Shown one piece after another: positions 1 through 7,814 of a stretch of 64,000 nucleotides of DNA. Position 1 is the stretch's first letter. Each line of letters starts with the position of its first letter. The translations under genes were made by a program, and so were the position numbers. The notes under the pieces were generated by a model. That model was not told where the DNA came from. It saw nothing but the letters and a program-made list of their open reading frames with translations, and did no database searches. Source of the stretch: UBA12087 sp964370815 (GTDB lineage: Bacteria > Chloroflexota > Anaerolineae > Anaerolineales > Villigracilaceae); assembly GCA_964370815.1 (NCBI GenBank), contig CAYJKQ010000004.1, positions 176,597-240,596 of the forward strand, written 5' to 3'.

Positions 1-1
1 T

Positions 2-763
2 ATGGAACTTCGTGAAAAAATGGGAAGTGTTGCAGTAAAAGCAGCCCAGGCAGTGGAATATGTCAACGCAGGAACTATCGAGTTCCTGGTAGACAAAGAA
101 AAGAATTTTTATTTTTTGGAAATGAATACACGCCTACAAGTTGAGCATCCTATAACCGAGATGGTTACAGGTATTGATATTGTTAAAGAGCAGATCCGTA
201 TTGCAAGAGGCAGACACCTTTCCTATACACAAGAAGAAGTCCACCAGAAAGGAGCGGCTATCGAATGCCGCATCAATGCTGAGGATCCTTACAATTCATA
301 TCTTCCTTCCACAGGATTGATCAGCCATAGCATATTACCGACTGGTCCTGGTATTAGGGTTGATACGGGCGTTTATCCGGGTTTTGAGATTTCCTCTTTT
401 TATGATCCACTTATTTCTAAATTAGTATCCTGGGGGGAAACCCGCGGGCAAGCAATTCTACGTATGCGTCGTGCACTTGAAGAATATCGCATTGTTGGTG
501 TAAGAACAAATATACCTTTTCACCAGCGTATGATGGATTCGCATCGTTTTATGGGTGGTCAATACGACACCCGGTTTGTAGAAGAAAGGTTTTCAATGGA
601 CGATTCGGATGATAATAAGACCACGAACATGGAGATCGCTGCGGTCATCGCCACATTAATGACCCACCGACACCTTGAACATTCTGCACAAATTGTCCAG
701 AGAGGTGAACGTGATACCAGTAACTGGAAATGGATCGGGCGTTGGGAACGGATGCACCGTTAG
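2..763 (+). CDS. accC: Biotin carboxylase, C-terminal part (gene starts before the window)
   Basis: ATP-dependent carboxylation of biotin on a carrier protein, the first half-reaction of acetyl-/propionyl-CoA or pyruvate-type carboxylases. Only about the last 253 residues are present; the Met at position 2 is internal. The ATP-grasp signature F-L-E-M-N-T-R-L-Q-V-E-H at about residues 38-49 carries the metal- and bicarbonate-binding Glu, Asn and Arg of the family. It is followed by the C-terminal biotin carboxylase domain (ECRINAEDP, and YDPLISKLVSWG). The final ~50 residues extend past the compact E. coli AccC, as in acyl-CoA carboxylase alpha chains. The carrier gene starts 9 bp after the stop, so the two are co-transcribed. 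The substrate of the whole enzyme cannot be told, because no carboxyltransferase gene is visible. Confidence 0.93.
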   Translation: MELREKMGSVAVKAAQAVEYVNAGTIEFLVDKEKNFYFLEMNTRLQVEHPITEMVTGIDIVKEQIRIARGRHLSYTQEEVHQKGAAIECRINAEDPYNSYLPSTGLISHSILPTGPGIRVDTGVYPGFEISSFYDPLISKLVSWGETRGQAILRMRRALEEYRIVGVRTNIPFHQRMMDSHRFMGGQYDTRFVEERFSMDDSDDNKTTNMEIAAVIATLMTHRHLEHSAQIVQRGERDTSNWKWIGRWERMHR

Positions 764-772
764 GAGATTAAC

Positions 773-1270
773 ATGAATTATATTACCAGCGTAAATGGCA
801 AAGATTATTCTGTTGATATCCTCAACGACCACCACGTGAAAGTTGATGGACAGATCTTCGAAGTAGATTTTACATCCATTGCAAACCAACCTGTCTTCTC
901 ATTGTTAATTAGCGGGAAATCTTTCGAGGCTTATGTATACCCAGGTGATGATGATTATCAGGTACTTTTACAGGGACGCGCCTATTCGGTAAAAGTGGAA
1001 GATGAACGAGAAAAAAGATTAAAGGCAGCTGGGGGCAGTACTGTTAGTCTAAGCTCAGAGTACCACCTTAAATCTCCAATGCCAGGGATGGTTGTGGCAT
1101 TGCCAGTTGCAGAGGGTCAAAATGTAAAAAAAGGTCAGGTTCTGGTTATCTTAGAATCCATGAAAATGCAGAACGAATTAAAATCTCCCCGGGATGGAAT
1201 ATTAACGCGGGTAAGAGTGAAACCTGGTGATAACGTGGAACAACGCCAATCATTATTGAGTGTTGAGTAG
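773..1270 (+). CDS. Biotin carboxyl carrier protein
   Basis: Carries the biotin that shuttles carboxyl groups between biotin carboxylase and a carboxyltransferase. The 165-residue protein ends in a biotinyl-lipoyl domain (about residues 97-165) with the biotinylation motif ESMKMQ, target Lys131, preceded by SPMPGMV. The N-terminal ~85 residues resemble the linker region found between biotin carboxylase and carrier domains in acyl-CoA carboxylase alpha chains. The pair therefore looks like a split alpha chain rather than a classical AccB. The ATG follows an AGGAG-like site (TTAGGAGATTAAC) that overlaps the upstream stop codon. Confidence 0.93.
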   Translation: MNYITSVNGKDYSVDILNDHHVKVDGQIFEVDFTSIANQPVFSLLISGKSFEAYVYPGDDDYQVLLQGRAYSVKVEDEREKRLKAAGGSTVSLSSEYHLKSPMPGMVVALPVAEGQNVKKGQVLVILESMKMQNELKSPRDGILTRVRVKPGDNVEQRQSLLSVE

Positions 1271-1888
1271 ATGTCGAGAGATCTTAATCAAGAAATTGAG
1301 GCCAAGTTTTATGTGAAGAACATCCAAAACATAGAACAAAATCTCAAACAACTTAGAGCCCAGATAGTCAAACCTCGGATTTTTGAAGTAAATTATAGAT
1401 ATGATACTCCAGATTACAAGTTATCTAATGAATTCAAAGTTCTTAGAATCCGAAAGGATTCTAAAAATTGGATAACTTTTAAGGGTCCAGGAGTATTGAT
1501 TGACGGGGTTCGGATTCGGCAGGAAATAGAAATTTCGATCAGTGATATTAAAAAAGCACAATTGATTCTTCATGCACTTGGATATCAATTATTTCAATCA
1601 TACGAAAAATATCGAACTGTTTACACCATCAACAATTCACTTATCATGGTGGATGAACTTCCTTTTGGAATATTCGTCGAAATTGAAAGCGCTGATATTA
1701 ATTCTCTTAAGAATTGCGCTAATATTTTAGGCTTGAATTGGGAATTAAAAATTGGAGAAGGATATCTGGGAATTTATAAGAATTTGTCCACCGTATACGA
1801 TATTTGCTTTGGGGATTTAACTTTCAAGAAATTTGTTGGATCACCGGATATGCTCCAAAAAATAAATATTTTTCCAGCAGATAAATAA
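1271..1888 (+). CDS. CYTH-domain protein (CyaB / thiamine-triphosphatase-like)
   Basis: A 205-residue triphosphate tunnel metalloenzyme-like protein. The N-terminal ExExK signature of the CYTH family is present as E-I-E-A-K at residues 8-12. It is followed by alternating basic and acidic strands (LRIRKD, ITFKGP, RIRQEIEI, FVEIE) expected for the tunnel that binds a metal-bound triphosphate. Known members are class IV adenylate cyclases, thiamine triphosphatases and inorganic triphosphatases; sequence alone does not choose between them. Its ATG abuts the stop of the biotin carrier gene, so it is the third gene of the carboxylase operon. A link between the two functions is not obvious. Confidence 0.8.
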   Translation: MSRDLNQEIEAKFYVKNIQNIEQNLKQLRAQIVKPRIFEVNYRYDTPDYKLSNEFKVLRIRKDSKNWITFKGPGVLIDGVRIRQEIEISISDIKKAQLILHALGYQLFQSYEKYRTVYTINNSLIMVDELPFGIFVEIESADINSLKNCANILGLNWELKIGEGYLGIYKNLSTVYDICFGDLTFKKFVGSPDMLQKINIFPADK

Positions 1889-1918
1889 ATTATTCAAATA
1901 CCAGAAGTCATAAGAAAA

Positions 1919-2758
1919 CTACAAATCCACTGTAGTGAGAACATTTTTCCCCCATAGAAGCTTATTTACACTACCTGATTCTCTCAAAAGTTTTGGAAGA
2001 TTCTTAGAAAATTCAAAGGGATCACCAGTTGTAAAGAACTTCATTGAGAATGCTTCTTGATCTACATTATTCAGTGATCCTGCTTCTAAAATCTTGCCAA
2101 CTTGCCTGGCAATTGCAGGTGCAGGGTCAATAACACGAATACCATCCCCAGCAATTTCCTTAATCAAGGATATTACGAAAGGATAATGAGTACACCCCAG
2201 AACAATGGTATCGATTCCCTTCTCAATCATGGGTACCAAAGCAATTTCAAGAATGTCCCGCGTTTTTTGTGAATTCAATTGACCGGCTTCAATTTGCTCA
2301 ACCAAACCAGGACATGTTTGCTGATATAAGATTACATCTTTTGCAAACCGTTCCACCACAGAGGAGTATAAAGCACCTTGAAATGTTGCCAAGGTTGCAA
2401 TAACACCCACCCTGCGAGTAAGGGAGACTTCTGCTGCAGGTTTGACTGCAGGTTCCATACCAACAAAGGATATCTTTGGAAATGCAATCCGCAAGTAATT
2501 AAGCGCAGCTGCAGATGCAGTATTGCAGGCTACTACAATTATTTTTGCACCCATGTCGAGCAGGAATTGGGTTATTGCAGTCGACAATATCCGTACCTCT
2601 TCCAGAGACCGGTTTCCATATGGAACATGGATTTGATCTGCCAGATACAGAATTGATTCTTGTGGTAATTGTTGCCGGATAGCTTTCAATACTGATAATC
2701 CCCCCACCCCTGAATCAAATAAACCAATCGGAGAAGCTCTATCCAACTGCACTACCAT
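1919..2758 (-). CDS. murI: Glutamate racemase
   Basis: Interconverts L- and D-glutamate to supply D-Glu for peptidoglycan. Both catalytic cysteines are visible: Cys78 in VVACNTASAA and Cys189 in VLGCTHYPF. The N-terminal FDSGVGGLSV with its conserved Asp is also present. At 279 residues it is of normal length. The segment usually read as A-D-T-x-x-x-P-Y-G is A-D-Q-I-H-V-P-Y-G here. The ATG start overlaps the end of the upstream amidotransferase-like gene by 20 bp, which fits translational coupling. Confidence 0.96.
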   Translation of the reverse strand: MVVQLDRASPIGLFDSGVGGLSVLKAIRQQLPQESILYLADQIHVPYGNRSLEEVRILSTAITQFLLDMGAKIIVVACNTASAAALNYLRIAFPKISFVGMEPAVKPAAEVSLTRRVGVIATLATFQGALYSSVVERFAKDVILYQQTCPGLVEQIEAGQLNSQKTRDILEIALVPMIEKGIDTIVLGCTHYPFVISLIKEIAGDGIRVIDPAPAIARQVGKILEAGSLNNVDQEAFSMKFFTTGDPFEFSKNLPKLLRESGSVNKLLWGKNVLTTVDL

Positions 2759-3485
2759 GTTTTATCGTTCCTCTGGAAGCATCAGTAAATGCATTGAACA
2801 ACTGCTGCATTGTTCTTTGGTCAGTCAAACATTCCGGGTGCCATTGAACTCCCACACCAAATATATGCCCCGGTATTTCCAATAATTCGACCAATCCATC
2901 TGGAGCAAATCCAATTGCTTTTAAACTTCCGGCTACTGTTTTCACTCCTTGGTGATGCATGCTATTGACTTCAAGAACAGATGAACCGAAAATATTCCTA
3001 TATTTATTATCCGTACTGATTTCTACCTTATGTGCCAAATAATTTCTGGGATTATCTGGATAATAATTATGTCTGATGGGATTGTTCATTTCTGAAGCGA
3101 TATCTGTAAAAAGAGTCCCACCCATGGTAACATTCAAAACCTGAAGACCACGACAAATCCCGAGTAGTGGAATATCTTGATCAATTGCTTTTCGCATTAA
3201 AGTCATCTCAAGTATATCTCTATCTTGATCAAGATCAGTAATTAATGATTGATCTCGACCACCATAATATTCAACAGATATATCTCCTCCGCCTGAGAAC
3301 AGGATTCCATCCAGTTTTGGAAGAAGTTCGTTCAACGCATCAGTTGATATCCCAGAAGGAATTAATAATGGGATCCCTTCTGCCTTGATTATTGCATTTA
3401 CATACGCTCTATGCAATAACACTTTGGGATTTTCTATAATCGTTGGATCAATAAAAGTTGTAATTCCTATAATGGGTGCTGTCAT
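2739..3485 (-). CDS. Gamma-glutamyl-gamma-aminobutyrate hydrolase family protein (class I glutamine amidotransferase-like)
   Basis: Peptidase C26 / PuuD-type hydrolase that cleaves gamma-glutamyl amide bonds. The 248-residue protein has the nucleophile elbow GICRGLQ with Cys111 and the catalytic His-Glu pair in QWHPE near residue 216. FSGGGDIS at about 63-70 forms the family's early glycine-rich loop. The substrate is unknown: PuuD acts on gamma-Glu-GABA, but the neighbour here is glutamate racemase, so a role in glutamate or peptidoglycan metabolism is equally possible. Only a weak GAGAAA ribosome site precedes the ATG. Confidence 0.85.
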   Translation of the reverse strand: MTAPIIGITTFIDPTIIENPKVLLHRAYVNAIIKAEGIPLLIPSGISTDALNELLPKLDGILFSGGGDISVEYYGGRDQSLITDLDQDRDILEMTLMRKAIDQDIPLLGICRGLQVLNVTMGGTLFTDIASEMNNPIRHNYYPDNPRNYLAHKVEISTDNKYRNIFGSSVLEVNSMHHQGVKTVAGSLKAIGFAPDGLVELLEIPGHIFGVGVQWHPECLTDQRTMQQLFNAFTDASRGTIKHGSAVG

Positions 3486-3512
3486 ATAAATATTTTCTCT
3501 GAAATTTAAATT

Positions 3513-3540
3513 AAAGACGCAGCCATTAATTGCGCTGCGT
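3513..3540 (-). terminator. Hairpin between rplS and the amidotransferase gene
   Basis: Seven-bp perfect stem ACGCAGC / GCTGCGT (3517-3523 with 3534-3540) around a 10-nt loop. On the minus strand it is followed by CTTTAATTTAAATTT, a modest U-tract. It sits 20 bp downstream of the rplS stop, so it probably ends or attenuates rplS transcription. Confidence 0.55.
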
Positions 3541-3560
3541 TTTTCGAGGATAATTTTATT

Positions 3561-3908
3561 TTAGTCAAATCGCTGTTTAAGATTGGCTTTTTTGCCAGTT
3601 CTCTGTCGAAGAAAATAGAGTTGTGCCCTACGAACATGTGTGTGACGCTCAATAACAACTTTATCGATACGTGGAGAATTAACCAGGAAAGTTCGTTCCA
3701 CTCCAATACCATTGCTCGCAATTCTTCGAACGGTAAAGTTGGCGTTATTGCCACCTTTGCGCATACGGATCACTGTTCCCTTAAACTCCTGGATGCGTTC
3801 ACGATCGCCTTCTTTGATGCGAACATGGACGCTTACAGCATCACCAGGGTAAAGATCTGGAATATTTGGGTTTTTGGTGAATTGAAAAATGAGATCGAGA
3901 TTTACCAT
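3561..3908 (-). CDS. rplS: 50S ribosomal protein L19
   Basis: L19 lies at the 30S-50S interface. The 115-residue product has the family features: PGDAVSVHVRIKEG, RIQEFKGTVIRMR and the basic C-terminal VRRAQLYFLRQRTGKKA. The reading frame is open for 9 more codons upstream. I chose the ATG at 3908 because it gives the usual N-terminus (MVNLDLIFQF) and has an AAGGAT site 6-9 nt in front. The trmD/rimM genes often next to rplS are not here; the gene stands alone, divergent from tRNA-Arg. Confidence 0.95.
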   Translation of the reverse strand: MVNLDLIFQFTKNPNIPDLYPGDAVSVHVRIKEGDRERIQEFKGTVIRMRKGGNNANFTVRRIASNGIGVERTFLVNSPRIDKVVIERHTHVRRAQLYFLRQRTGKKANLKQRFD

Positions 3909-4003
3909 CGGATTATCCTTACATAATTTAATCATCTGAAATATTCACGAAAAATGATTATAACATGCTAAACAAGAACCGTAAAGGAGTTTTATTAATA
4001 AGG

Positions 4004-4009
4004 TATAAT
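4004..4009 (+). promoter_or_regulatory. -10 box of the tRNA-Arg promoter
   Basis: Perfect TATAAT preceded by GG (AAGGTATAAT). The predicted start is near 4016, eight bases before the mature tRNA. No convincing -35 hexamer is visible, so the GG context may act as an extended -10. Confidence 0.5.
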
Positions 4010-4023
4010 ATTTTCTGATATCC

Positions 4024-4096
4024 GCCCCCGTAGCTCAACGGACAGAGTAATGGACTTCGAATCCAGTGGTTGGCAGTTCGAATCTGCCCGGGGGCA
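4024..4096 (+). tRNA. tRNA-Arg(TCG)
   Basis: The 73-nt cloverleaf has a perfect 7-bp acceptor stem (GCCCCCG/CGGGGGC), D-stem GCTC/GAGT, a TTCGAAT T-loop on a GGCAG/CTGCC stem, and discriminator A. Anticodon TCG lies at 4057-4059 in the loop CTTCGAA and reads CGN arginine codons. The first anticodon-stem pair is an A-G mismatch. CCA is not encoded. Confidence 0.95.
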
Positions 4097-4156
4097 CACT
4101 ATCGAGAATCAAACCATCCGGTATTTTTTTATCAGGGGAATATTCAGGATAAGGTG

Positions 4157-4162
4157 TATAAT
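4157..4162 (+). promoter_or_regulatory. -10 box, predicted leaderless start of the NYN-LOTUS gene
   Basis: Perfect TATAAT ending 6 nt before the ATG at 4169, so transcription would begin at or next to the A of the start codon. An AAGGTG at 4151-4156 is 12 nt from the ATG, far for a Shine-Dalgarno site. Confidence 0.5.
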
Positions 4163-4168
4163 TTGCAT

Positions 4169-4915
4169 ATGCCAGATGAACAAATCACTTCAATTTCTCG
4201 ACATAAAATCGCCATTCTAATTGATGGGGATAACGCTCAGGCTAGTTTGCTTTCTCAGATGTTGGTTGAGGCGGGAAAATATGGTTTGGTGACACTTCGC
4301 CGGATTTATGGAGATTGGACGACCAATTCCATGAATTCCTGGAAGGATATATTGAACTTTCATGCCGTCCAACCCATTCAACAATTCCGATACACGATCG
4401 GCAAGAACGCGACAGATTCAGCCATGATAATTGACGCTATGGATATTCTTCATTCGGGAGTTGTGGATGGTTTTTGCCTTGTTTCCAGTGACAGTGACTA
4501 TACCCGTCTGGCAACCCGGATTCGCGAAACAGGTGTTTTTGCAATGGGTATAGGAGAAAAGAAAACCCCGAAACCTTTTGTCAATGCGTGTGACGTATTT
4601 GTTTACACAGAAAACCTGGTTACTGAAATAAAAATTCCTAAAACAAAATCCCAAAAACCCCAGGAGAAAATTTCGCCCGATCAAGAACCTATCCCATCTC
4701 TTATTAAAGCCTTTGAAATGTCAGTTCAAGAAGATGGTTGGTCCTTACTGGCAGTTATGGGAAATGCTCTTTATCAGGTCGATCCCGGTTTTGACCCACG
4801 AACTTATGGACACAAGCAACTTTCACGCTTGATTGGAAGTTACAAGGATATTTTCGAGCAAAGAAGTGTGGAATCCAACGGTTCGACCCTTTTCTATGTC
4901 AAAGTAAAAGAATAA
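4169..4915 (+). CDS. NYN (PIN-like) domain protein with C-terminal OST-HTH/LOTUS domain
   Basis: Putative metal-dependent RNase with an RNA-binding module. The NYN domain (about residues 11-150) has the acidic PIN-fold motifs: AILIDGDNAQ near the start, a DSAMIIDAMD segment, and the SSDSDY signature. A LOTUS/OST-HTH domain occupies about residues 170-245 (LIKAFE through the final strand FYVKV). This LabA/DUF88-plus-LOTUS architecture is widespread in bacteria but poorly characterised. The frame is open back to 4070, inside tRNA-Arg, so I placed the start at the ATG at 4169. Substrate RNA is unknown. Confidence 0.85.
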   Translation: MPDEQITSISRHKIAILIDGDNAQASLLSQMLVEAGKYGLVTLRRIYGDWTTNSMNSWKDILNFHAVQPIQQFRYTIGKNATDSAMIIDAMDILHSGVVDGFCLVSSDSDYTRLATRIRETGVFAMGIGEKKTPKPFVNACDVFVYTENLVTEIKIPKTKSQKPQEKISPDQEPIPSLIKAFEMSVQEDGWSLLAVMGNALYQVDPGFDPRTYGHKQLSRLIGSYKDIFEQRSVESNGSTLFYVKVKE

Positions 4916-4948
4916 CCATTATTGATTATTGAATTTGGGGAAAGAAAA

Positions 4949-6199
4949 TTAATTCATCTTTGACAAGATATCTTCATAAAGCCTGACAATTTGGACGGCA
5001 ATTTTTTCCCAAGCATACAATTGGGCATAACTATTTGCCTGGGCACCAAGAGTATCCCTTAGTTTTCGATTCCCCAGTAACTCCTTTAACCGACCGCACA
5101 GCTGGCCCGGATCATCATCAGGAACATGGTAACCTGTAACGCCATCTTGCACCAAATAAGCCAACCCACCAACTTGAGAAGCAATAACCGGAGTTCCACA
5201 AGCCATTGCTTCTAGCGCCACCATTCCAAATGATTCATAGTGCGAAGGCATAACAACGACATCTGCGGATGAATAATAATATGGTAAAGTGTCCTGGCCC
5301 ATTTTTCCTAAAAAGATTACCATTTTCCCCATGCTCAAATCGTTGCTCATTTTCTGAAGCCTGGTCATCTCACCTGACATATCAGCAGGATTAACATCTG
5401 GGTCACCTCCAATAATAATCAGAGAAATTGGTTTGTTGGCAATGATCTCCCTTAAATTCAAGCACGACATTGCCTGAATAAGAATATCCACACCTTTAAG
5501 AGGTTCAATTCTGCCAACAAAAAGGACCATCTGATCGTCTGGCTCAACACCGACAAATTCTCTAGCCTCATCGACGGGTATCGGATAAAAGTGCGAGACA
5601 TCCACCCCAGGTGGGATGACATCAATTTTCTTTACATCTGCTTTATACAACCATTCAAGCTGTGCTCTTTCGGCCAGAGTAGCAGCAACAATTCTATCTG
5701 AAATACCCAATAGCTGTCTTTCAATCTCAAGTCTATATTTTCCTTCTTTTTCTTCAGAACCTTTTGCTACAAGATTTTTCATTTCCCCCAGTGTGTGAAA
5801 CATATGCACCAGGGGTATTCCCCAAAGTTCCTTTAATGAGCTCCCTGCCAAACCAGACATCCAGTAATGACTATGGATCAAGTCGTAATGTAATCCTTTT
5901 TCTGAAGCAAAGTTTTTTATCCCATCAACAAATAAAGGAATATAATTAACCAATTCATCCTTCGATGTCGGGTGTTCTGGCCCAGCCGGGATATGTACAA
6001 CACGATTTCCATACCCCAAATCATGCAATACGTGCGGTACATGCTCATCCTGTGAACGGGTAAAGACATCCACATGGATACCGAGTCGTCCAAGGGCTAT
6101 TGTTAAATCTCTTACATAAACATTCATGCCACCTGTGTTCTTCCCCCCCAAAGTTGCCAATGGGCAGGTGTGGTAAGATAACATCGCGATTCGTGGCAT
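4949..6199 (-). CDS. GT4-family glycosyltransferase (MshA / sucrose-phosphate-synthase-like)
   Basis: Retaining GT-B glycosyltransferase of 416 residues. The N-terminal GGKNTGGMNVYVRDL loop resembles the MshA / sucrose-phosphate synthase branch. The C-terminal half has VLFVGRIEPLKGVD and the E-x7-E signature in ESFGMVALEAMACGTPVIAS that binds the nucleotide-sugar donor. The frame is open to 6295, into tRNA-Thr; the ATG at 6199 is chosen because AAGG lies 8 nt before it and the family N-terminus (MPRIAMLSYH) begins there. The acceptor is not known; an N-acetylglucosaminyl-inositol product is possible but unsupported. Confidence 0.87.
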   Translation of the reverse strand: MPRIAMLSYHTCPLATLGGKNTGGMNVYVRDLTIALGRLGIHVDVFTRSQDEHVPHVLHDLGYGNRVVHIPAGPEHPTSKDELVNYIPLFVDGIKNFASEKGLHYDLIHSHYWMSGLAGSSLKELWGIPLVHMFHTLGEMKNLVAKGSEEKEGKYRLEIERQLLGISDRIVAATLAERAQLEWLYKADVKKIDVIPPGVDVSHFYPIPVDEAREFVGVEPDDQMVLFVGRIEPLKGVDILIQAMSCLNLREIIANKPISLIIIGGDPDVNPADMSGEMTRLQKMSNDLSMGKMVIFLGKMGQDTLPYYYSSADVVVMPSHYESFGMVALEAMACGTPVIASQVGGLAYLVQDGVTGYHVPDDDPGQLCGRLKELLGNRKLRDTLGAQANSYAQLYAWEKIAVQIVRLYEDILSKMN

Positions 6200-6278
6200 T
6201 ATGGATACCTTATTTCTCTCATAAGTAATAATTTCCAATATTGCTTGCTCAATATAATATACTACTGGTATAATCCCC

Positions 6279-6284
6279 GCCGCC
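6279..6284 (+). promoter_or_regulatory. -10 box of the tRNA-Thr promoter
   Basis: Perfect TATAAT in the same GGTATAAT context as tRNA-Arg and udk. It ends 6 nt before the first tRNA base, so the primary transcript may start at the mature 5' end. Confidence 0.5.
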
Positions 6285-6290
6285 AGCCAA

Positions 6291-6363
6291 GCCACCGTAG
6301 CTCAGTTGGCAGAGCAGACGTTTCGTAAACGCCAGGTCAAGGGTTCGACTCCCTTCGGTGGCT
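6291..6363 (+). tRNA. tRNA-Thr(CGT)
   Basis: The 73-nt cloverleaf has a perfect GCCACCG/CGGTGGC acceptor stem, GCTC/GAGC D-stem, TTCGACT T-loop on AAGGG/CCCTT, and discriminator T. Anticodon CGT lies at 6324-6326 in the loop TTCGTAA and reads ACG. The second anticodon-stem pair is an A-C mismatch. CCA is not encoded. Confidence 0.95.
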
Positions 6364-6627
6364 CCTTACTTAGCATGTGACAACGAACGGTTTAATTTAT
6401 CACTGAATGTAAGTTTTGTCACTAATTGATTTTTCATACAAGAAATTTCCCGTTGGAAAACAACTATATTACTGTAAGATCGTCGCTTAAAACTCTTTTT
6501 CTAATGATAAAGAACAAGATGATTAATTTTATATTCTTGAAAAGATTTTACTTATGGAATCGCTATTAATCAAGCAATTCCAACAACGATAATTCAATCC
6601 ATTCATTTTAATCATTCTACATCAAGG

Positions 6628-6633
6628 TATAAT
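6628..6633 (+). promoter_or_regulatory. -10 box, predicted leaderless start of udk
   Basis: Perfect TATAAT (in AAGGTATAAT) ending 6 nt before the udk ATG. The 276 bp between tRNA-Thr and udk show nothing else recognisable. Confidence 0.5.
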
Positions 6634-6639
6634 TGCCCA

Positions 6640-7266
6640 ATGGTTGAACAGACTCCTCCATTGATCATAGGTATTGCAGGTGGATCCGGTTCTGGGAAAA
6701 CAACGGTGGCACAGAGCATACTTCAACGTGTCGGCCCTGAACGGATAGCTTACCTCCAACATGATGAATATTATAAGGATCTGAGTGGTCTTCCCCCAAC
6801 CCAACGTGCAGCAATAAACTTTGACCACCCAAATTCGTTGGAAACAAGTATGCTTGTGCAACACATCGAACAATTAAAACAAGGGCAACCGGTTAAAGTT
6901 CCTATCTATGATTTTTCTACCCATAGCCGAACTAACCAAACATTTACGGTTAATCCACGTCCTGTAGTACTTGTCGAAGGGATTTTAATATTTACAGAAC
7001 CTATCTTGCGAGAGCTATTTGATGTAAAGATATTCGTGGATACAGATCCAGATCTTCGTTTTATTAGACGTCTTCAAAGGGATATCTCTGAACGAGGGCG
7101 ACTAATGGAAACGGTTGTCTCCCAATATCTAACAACAGTCCGACCTATGCACCTTGAATTTGTCGAACCATCCAAGCGTTATGCTGATGTGATCATTCCA
7201 GAAGGTGGTTTTAATACTGCCGCTCTGGACATGGTTGTATCGCGGATTGAAAGCCTGCTCCAATAA
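6640..7266 (+). CDS. udk: Uridine kinase
   Basis: Phosphorylates uridine and cytidine in pyrimidine salvage. The 208-residue protein has a Walker A loop at residues 14-21 (GGSGSGKT), the HDEYYKD segment, NFDHPNSLET and YDFSTHSR, all typical of Udk. It is likely transcribed with the downstream cyclophilin gene. Other pyrimidine salvage genes in the window are upp and a pyrimidine-nucleoside phosphorylase, though they are not linked to it. Confidence 0.95.
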   Translation: MVEQTPPLIIGIAGGSGSGKTTVAQSILQRVGPERIAYLQHDEYYKDLSGLPPTQRAAINFDHPNSLETSMLVQHIEQLKQGQPVKVPIYDFSTHSRTNQTFTVNPRPVVLVEGILIFTEPILRELFDVKIFVDTDPDLRFIRRLQRDISERGRLMETVVSQYLTTVRPMHLEFVEPSKRYADVIIPEGGFNTAALDMVVSRIESLLQ

Positions 7267-7293
7267 CCCCACATTAGAAAGGAATTTGTTTTT

Positions 7294-7809
7294 ATGGCAG
7301 CTAGTAAGCAATGGGCAACTCCTCCTCAAATGAAAATCGATATCAGAAAAAAATATATTGCAACCTTTAGCACTGAATTGGGTGACATTGTTATAGAATT
7401 ATTTGCAGACAAAACTCCAAAAACAGTAAATAATTTCGTATTTCTTTCTCAAGAAGGATTTTATGATGGAACCATTTTCCATCGCGTGATAGCTGATTTC
7501 ATGGCACAAGGAGGCGATCCCACCGGCACCGGAAGAGGTGGACCTGGATATCAATTTGCAGACGAATTCCATCCTTCACTTAAGCATTCAAAACCAGGCA
7601 TCCTTTCCATGGCAAATGCTGGTCCGGGGACAAATGGATCTCAATTTTTTATTACACATATACCTACTCCTTGGCTGGATAATAAACATAGCGTTTTTGG
7701 ACAGGTAACATCTGGCATGGATATTCTTCTCTCAATTTCTCCCCGGGATCCAATGCATCCGGAACATCCGGGAGTTATTCTTAAGACTGTCACAATCACA
7801 GAAATTTAA
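7294..7809 (+). CDS. Cyclophilin-type peptidyl-prolyl cis-trans isomerase
   Basis: Proline isomerase of 171 residues without a signal peptide, so cytoplasmic. Active-site residues are visible in FHRVIADFMAQGGDP (catalytic Arg), NGSQFFIT and the final WLDNKHSVFGQV. An AAAGGA site precedes the ATG. The N-terminal ~20 residues (MAASKQWATPPQM) precede the cyclophilin fold proper. Confidence 0.93.
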   Translation: MAASKQWATPPQMKIDIRKKYIATFSTELGDIVIELFADKTPKTVNNFVFLSQEGFYDGTIFHRVIADFMAQGGDPTGTGRGGPGYQFADEFHPSLKHSKPGILSMANAGPGTNGSQFFITHIPTPWLDNKHSVFGQVTSGMDILLSISPRDPMHPEHPGVILKTVTITEI

Positions 7810-7814
7810 GCAGA

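Noticed and set aside
4070..4168. Upstream extension of the NYN-LOTUS frame
   Set aside because: It runs into the 3' half of tRNA-Arg (4024-4096); the ATG at 4169 fits the domain start and the -10 box.
6200..6295. Upstream extension of the GT4 glycosyltransferase frame
   Set aside because: It reaches the first bases of tRNA-Thr and lacks family similarity; the ATG at 6199 has a ribosome site.
4024..6363. tRNA genes as integration sites for a mobile island
   Set aside because: No integrase, no duplicated tRNA end and ordinary housekeeping genes on both sides.
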